Assembly: GCF_900103535.1 (NCBI RefSeq)
Contig: NZ_FNHQ01000010.1
Span: 22,839 to 86,838 of the forward strand
Origin: Megasphaera paucivorans
Lineage (GTDB): Bacteria > Bacillota > Negativicutes > Veillonellales > Megasphaeraceae
DNA length: 64,000 bases
Direction: 5' to 3'
The notes under the pieces were generated by a model. The model was not told where the DNA came from. It did not search any database and saw nothing but the letters and a program-made list of their open reading frames with translations. How positions within the stretch are numbered: the stretch's first letter is position 1; every line of letters begins with the position of its first letter. Below, one piece after another: positions 62,492 through 64,000 of the stretch. The position numbers and the translations under genes were made by a program.

Positions 62492-63514
62492 ATGAGAAAA
62501 CTGTTAAATACGGTATATGTAACCGATGAACAAGCTTATTTAAGTTTAGATGGAGAAAACTTAGTTTGTAAAATTGATGGCGAAATAAAATTACGTATTC
62601 CTTTTGAAAATGTTGAAAGTATTATTTGTTTTAGTTATATAGGTTGTTCACCCGCTTTAATGGGAAAATGCGTTTCTAAATCTATACCCATAAATTTTAT
62701 TTCGCCATCAGGGCGTTTTTTAGCAAAGGTGTTTGGTGAAACGAAAGGAAATGTTTTTTTAAGAGTATCCCAGATTGATTGTTTTCGTTCTAATGCGATT
62801 GTGCTTGCACAAAATACAATGGCCGCAAAATTTGCAAATACACGACAATTAATAAAACGTACATTACATGATGTGCCTGATTTAAAGATGGATTTTGATA
62901 TACAACAAACATTACAGGTTTTAGCAGATGGGGTTAATAATGTTTTAACTGCAAATAGCATAGAGACAATAATAGGAATAGAAGGAAATTGTGCTAGAAG
63001 TTATTTTTCTATATTTAATAAACTTATTACCAATTCTAAAGTATCATTTTCTTTTACAGTTAGGACTAAACATCCTCCTTTAGATGAAATTAACGCTGTT
63101 TTATCATTTGTATATACTTTATTGACTATTGAATATGCAGCTGCATTGGAAACGGTAGGATTAGACAGTTATATTGGATATTGTCATACATTGCGGAGTG
63201 GGCGAGCATCTCTTGCTTGTGATTTGGTTGAAGAGATGAGATGTGTTGTTGAGAGGTTTGTATTATCTCTTTTGAATCTTAGAATTTTGGGAGAAAAAGA
63301 TTTTTCAAAACAGATATCTGGAGTTGTTTGGCTTAATGAAACTGGTCGTAAGAAAGTGTTAACGAGGTGGCAAGAAAAAAAACGTAATGTTATTGAACAT
63401 CCTTATTTAAGACAAAAAATTGCGTTCGGTTTATTCCCATACGTGCAAAGTAATTTATTTGCTAAATATGTTCGTGGAGAGATAAAAGAATATCCGTGTT
63501 TTTTAATTAAGTAG
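62492..63514 (+). CDS. cas1: Cas1 integrase (type I-C)
   Basis: The spacer integrase, 340 residues. Catalytic residues are in GIEGNCARSYF (Glu), YCHTLRSGRASLACDLVEEMR (His and Asp/Glu). An N-terminal beta domain (KLLNTVYVTDEQAYLSLDGENL) and a C-terminal helical domain are present. ATG 62492 is preferred since GGAG is nine bases upstream; 62486 is too close to it. Confidence 0.95.
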   Translation: MRKLLNTVYVTDEQAYLSLDGENLVCKIDGEIKLRIPFENVESIICFSYIGCSPALMGKCVSKSIPINFISPSGRFLAKVFGETKGNVFLRVSQIDCFRSNAIVLAQNTMAAKFANTRQLIKRTLHDVPDLKMDFDIQQTLQVLADGVNNVLTANSIETIIGIEGNCARSYFSIFNKLITNSKVSFSFTVRTKHPPLDEINAVLSFVYTLLTIEYAAALETVGLDSYIGYCHTLRSGRASLACDLVEEMRCVVERFVLSLLNLRILGEKDFSKQISGVVWLNETGRKKVLTRWQEKKRNVIEHPYLRQKIAFGLFPYVQSNLFAKYVRGEIKEYPCFLIK

Positions 63515-63523
63515 GTGTTGGGG

Positions 63524-63814
63524 ATGATGGTTTTAATTAGTTATGATGTTTCCACTATAGATAAATTGGGAAGAACTAGGCTTAGAAAAGTTGCAAAAGA
63601 ATGTCAAAATCATGGACAAAGAGTACAAAATTCTGTTTTTGAAGCAGATTTAGATTATTCGAGTTTTTTGAAATTAAAAAATAGATTGTTGAAAATAATT
63701 GATCCAGAAAAAGATAGTCTCAGATTTTATTATCTTGGAAATAATTGGGGAAAACGTATTGAACATATTGGAATTAAACAAACGTATAATCCGGAAGGAA
63801 CAATTATTGTATGA
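63524..63814 (+). CDS. cas2: Cas2 (type I-C)
   Basis: The small adaptation partner of Cas1, 96 residues with a ferredoxin-like fold. It starts with MVLISYDVST (after one extra Met) and has the KVAKECQNHGQRVQNSVFEADLD region and DSLRFYYLG typical of I-C Cas2. ATG 63524 or 63527 is used; GGGG is upstream. It ends 152 bp before the first repeat. Confidence 0.94.
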   Translation: MMVLISYDVSTIDKLGRTRLRKVAKECQNHGQRVQNSVFEADLDYSSFLKLKNRLLKIIDPEKDSLRFYYLGNNWGKRIEHIGIKQTYNPEGTIIV

Positions 63815-63966
63815 TTAATTGGCGAACATATAGTGATGGCTAATTCTGCAGGTGTTCGCTTATAAATTTTTTAGTTTTTATGGTTTTATGTATAAAATTT
63901 TGTAGCAAAAAAAGTCCATTCCGTGTATGGTGTATGTTGACTGCTGATGAAATACAATATTTTGCG
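63815..63966 (+). promoter_or_regulatory. CRISPR leader
   Basis: AT-rich sequence between cas2 and the first repeat. It holds a distal inverted repeat GCGAACA (63822-63828) / TGTTCGC (63853-63859) and poly-T and poly-A tracts, as in other type I-C leaders. It should carry the array promoter and integration signals. Confidence 0.7.
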
Positions 63967-64000
63967 GTCGCACCCTTCACGGGGTGCGTGAGTAGAAATG
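63967..64000 (+). CRISPR. First repeat of a type I-C CRISPR array, continues past the window
   Basis: A 34-nt sequence beginning GTCGCACCC and ending GAGTAGAAATG, with 7-bp arms CGCACCC / GGGTGCG around a six-base loop. This is the I-C repeat hairpin type cut by Cas5. Only this one copy is inside the window; spacers and further repeats lie beyond it. The final base or two may belong to the first spacer. Identification rests on form and position next to cas2. Confidence 0.8.

Overview
The window reads as chromosomal DNA of an anaerobic Firmicute, most likely one of the Negativicutes (Veillonella/Megasphaera/Dialister relatives). This placement is an inference from gene content, not a database result. 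Supporting signs are SLH-domain envelope proteins, a two-domain desulfoferrodoxin for oxygen protection, Firmicutes-type housekeeping operons with strong AGGAGG ribosome sites and TTGACA/TATAAT promoters, and moderate GC in the core genes.

Layout. 1-1603: the end of a Bcr/CflA-type MFS exporter and a YbjN-like protein. 1722-5266: an M20 amidohydrolase on the minus strand, then a cobQ-cobO cobalamin pair. 5337-7821: a LytS/LytT-type two-component system on the minus strand. 7991-13433: cca, a PASTA-containing penicillin-binding protein, an atypical folD and a cyclopropane fatty acid synthase. 13539-18790: desulfoferrodoxin, rpsD (minus), asparaginase, two tandem SLH proteins and a HAD phosphatase (minus). 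19031-21775: an unrecognised membrane-anchored protein followed by galU.

22033-31175 is the most distinctive metabolic region. A DeoR-family regulator and a DUF1537 four-carbon-acid-sugar kinase form one transcript. PdxA2-like dehydrogenase, DapA-like aldolase, 2-hydroxyacid dehydrogenase, ACS-type MFS importer, LarA-like (DUF2088) protein and iron alcohol dehydrogenase form a second. Both promoters carry 10-bp-phased GAACA repeats, which probably make this a single regulon for uptake and breakdown of a sugar acid, ending in DHAP if the kinase/PdxA2 steps follow the known D-threonate route.

31483-53387 is largely housekeeping: a ThiT-like transporter, a nucleoside kinase, DUF177-rpmF, ruvCAB, a SpoIID-like protein, queA-tgt, yajC-fau-secD-secF, an MFS transporter (minus), an aminotransferase, tRNA-Ile(GAT), deoC, a YycJ-like hydrolase, htrA, rlmH, a CBS protein and guaA. 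53654-55702 is dhaKLM, the PEP-dependent dihydroxyacetone kinase.

56221-64000 is a visibly AT-rich, complete type I-C CRISPR-Cas operon (cas3-cas5-cas8c-cas7-cas4-cas1-cas2), followed by a leader and the first repeat; the array continues beyond the window. The best candidates for something new are the sugar-acid gene set with its operators, a FolD that has lost two catalytic residues, the SD-sequestering thiT leader, a group of long perfect hairpins without U-tracts, and the unexplained structured region upstream of cas3.
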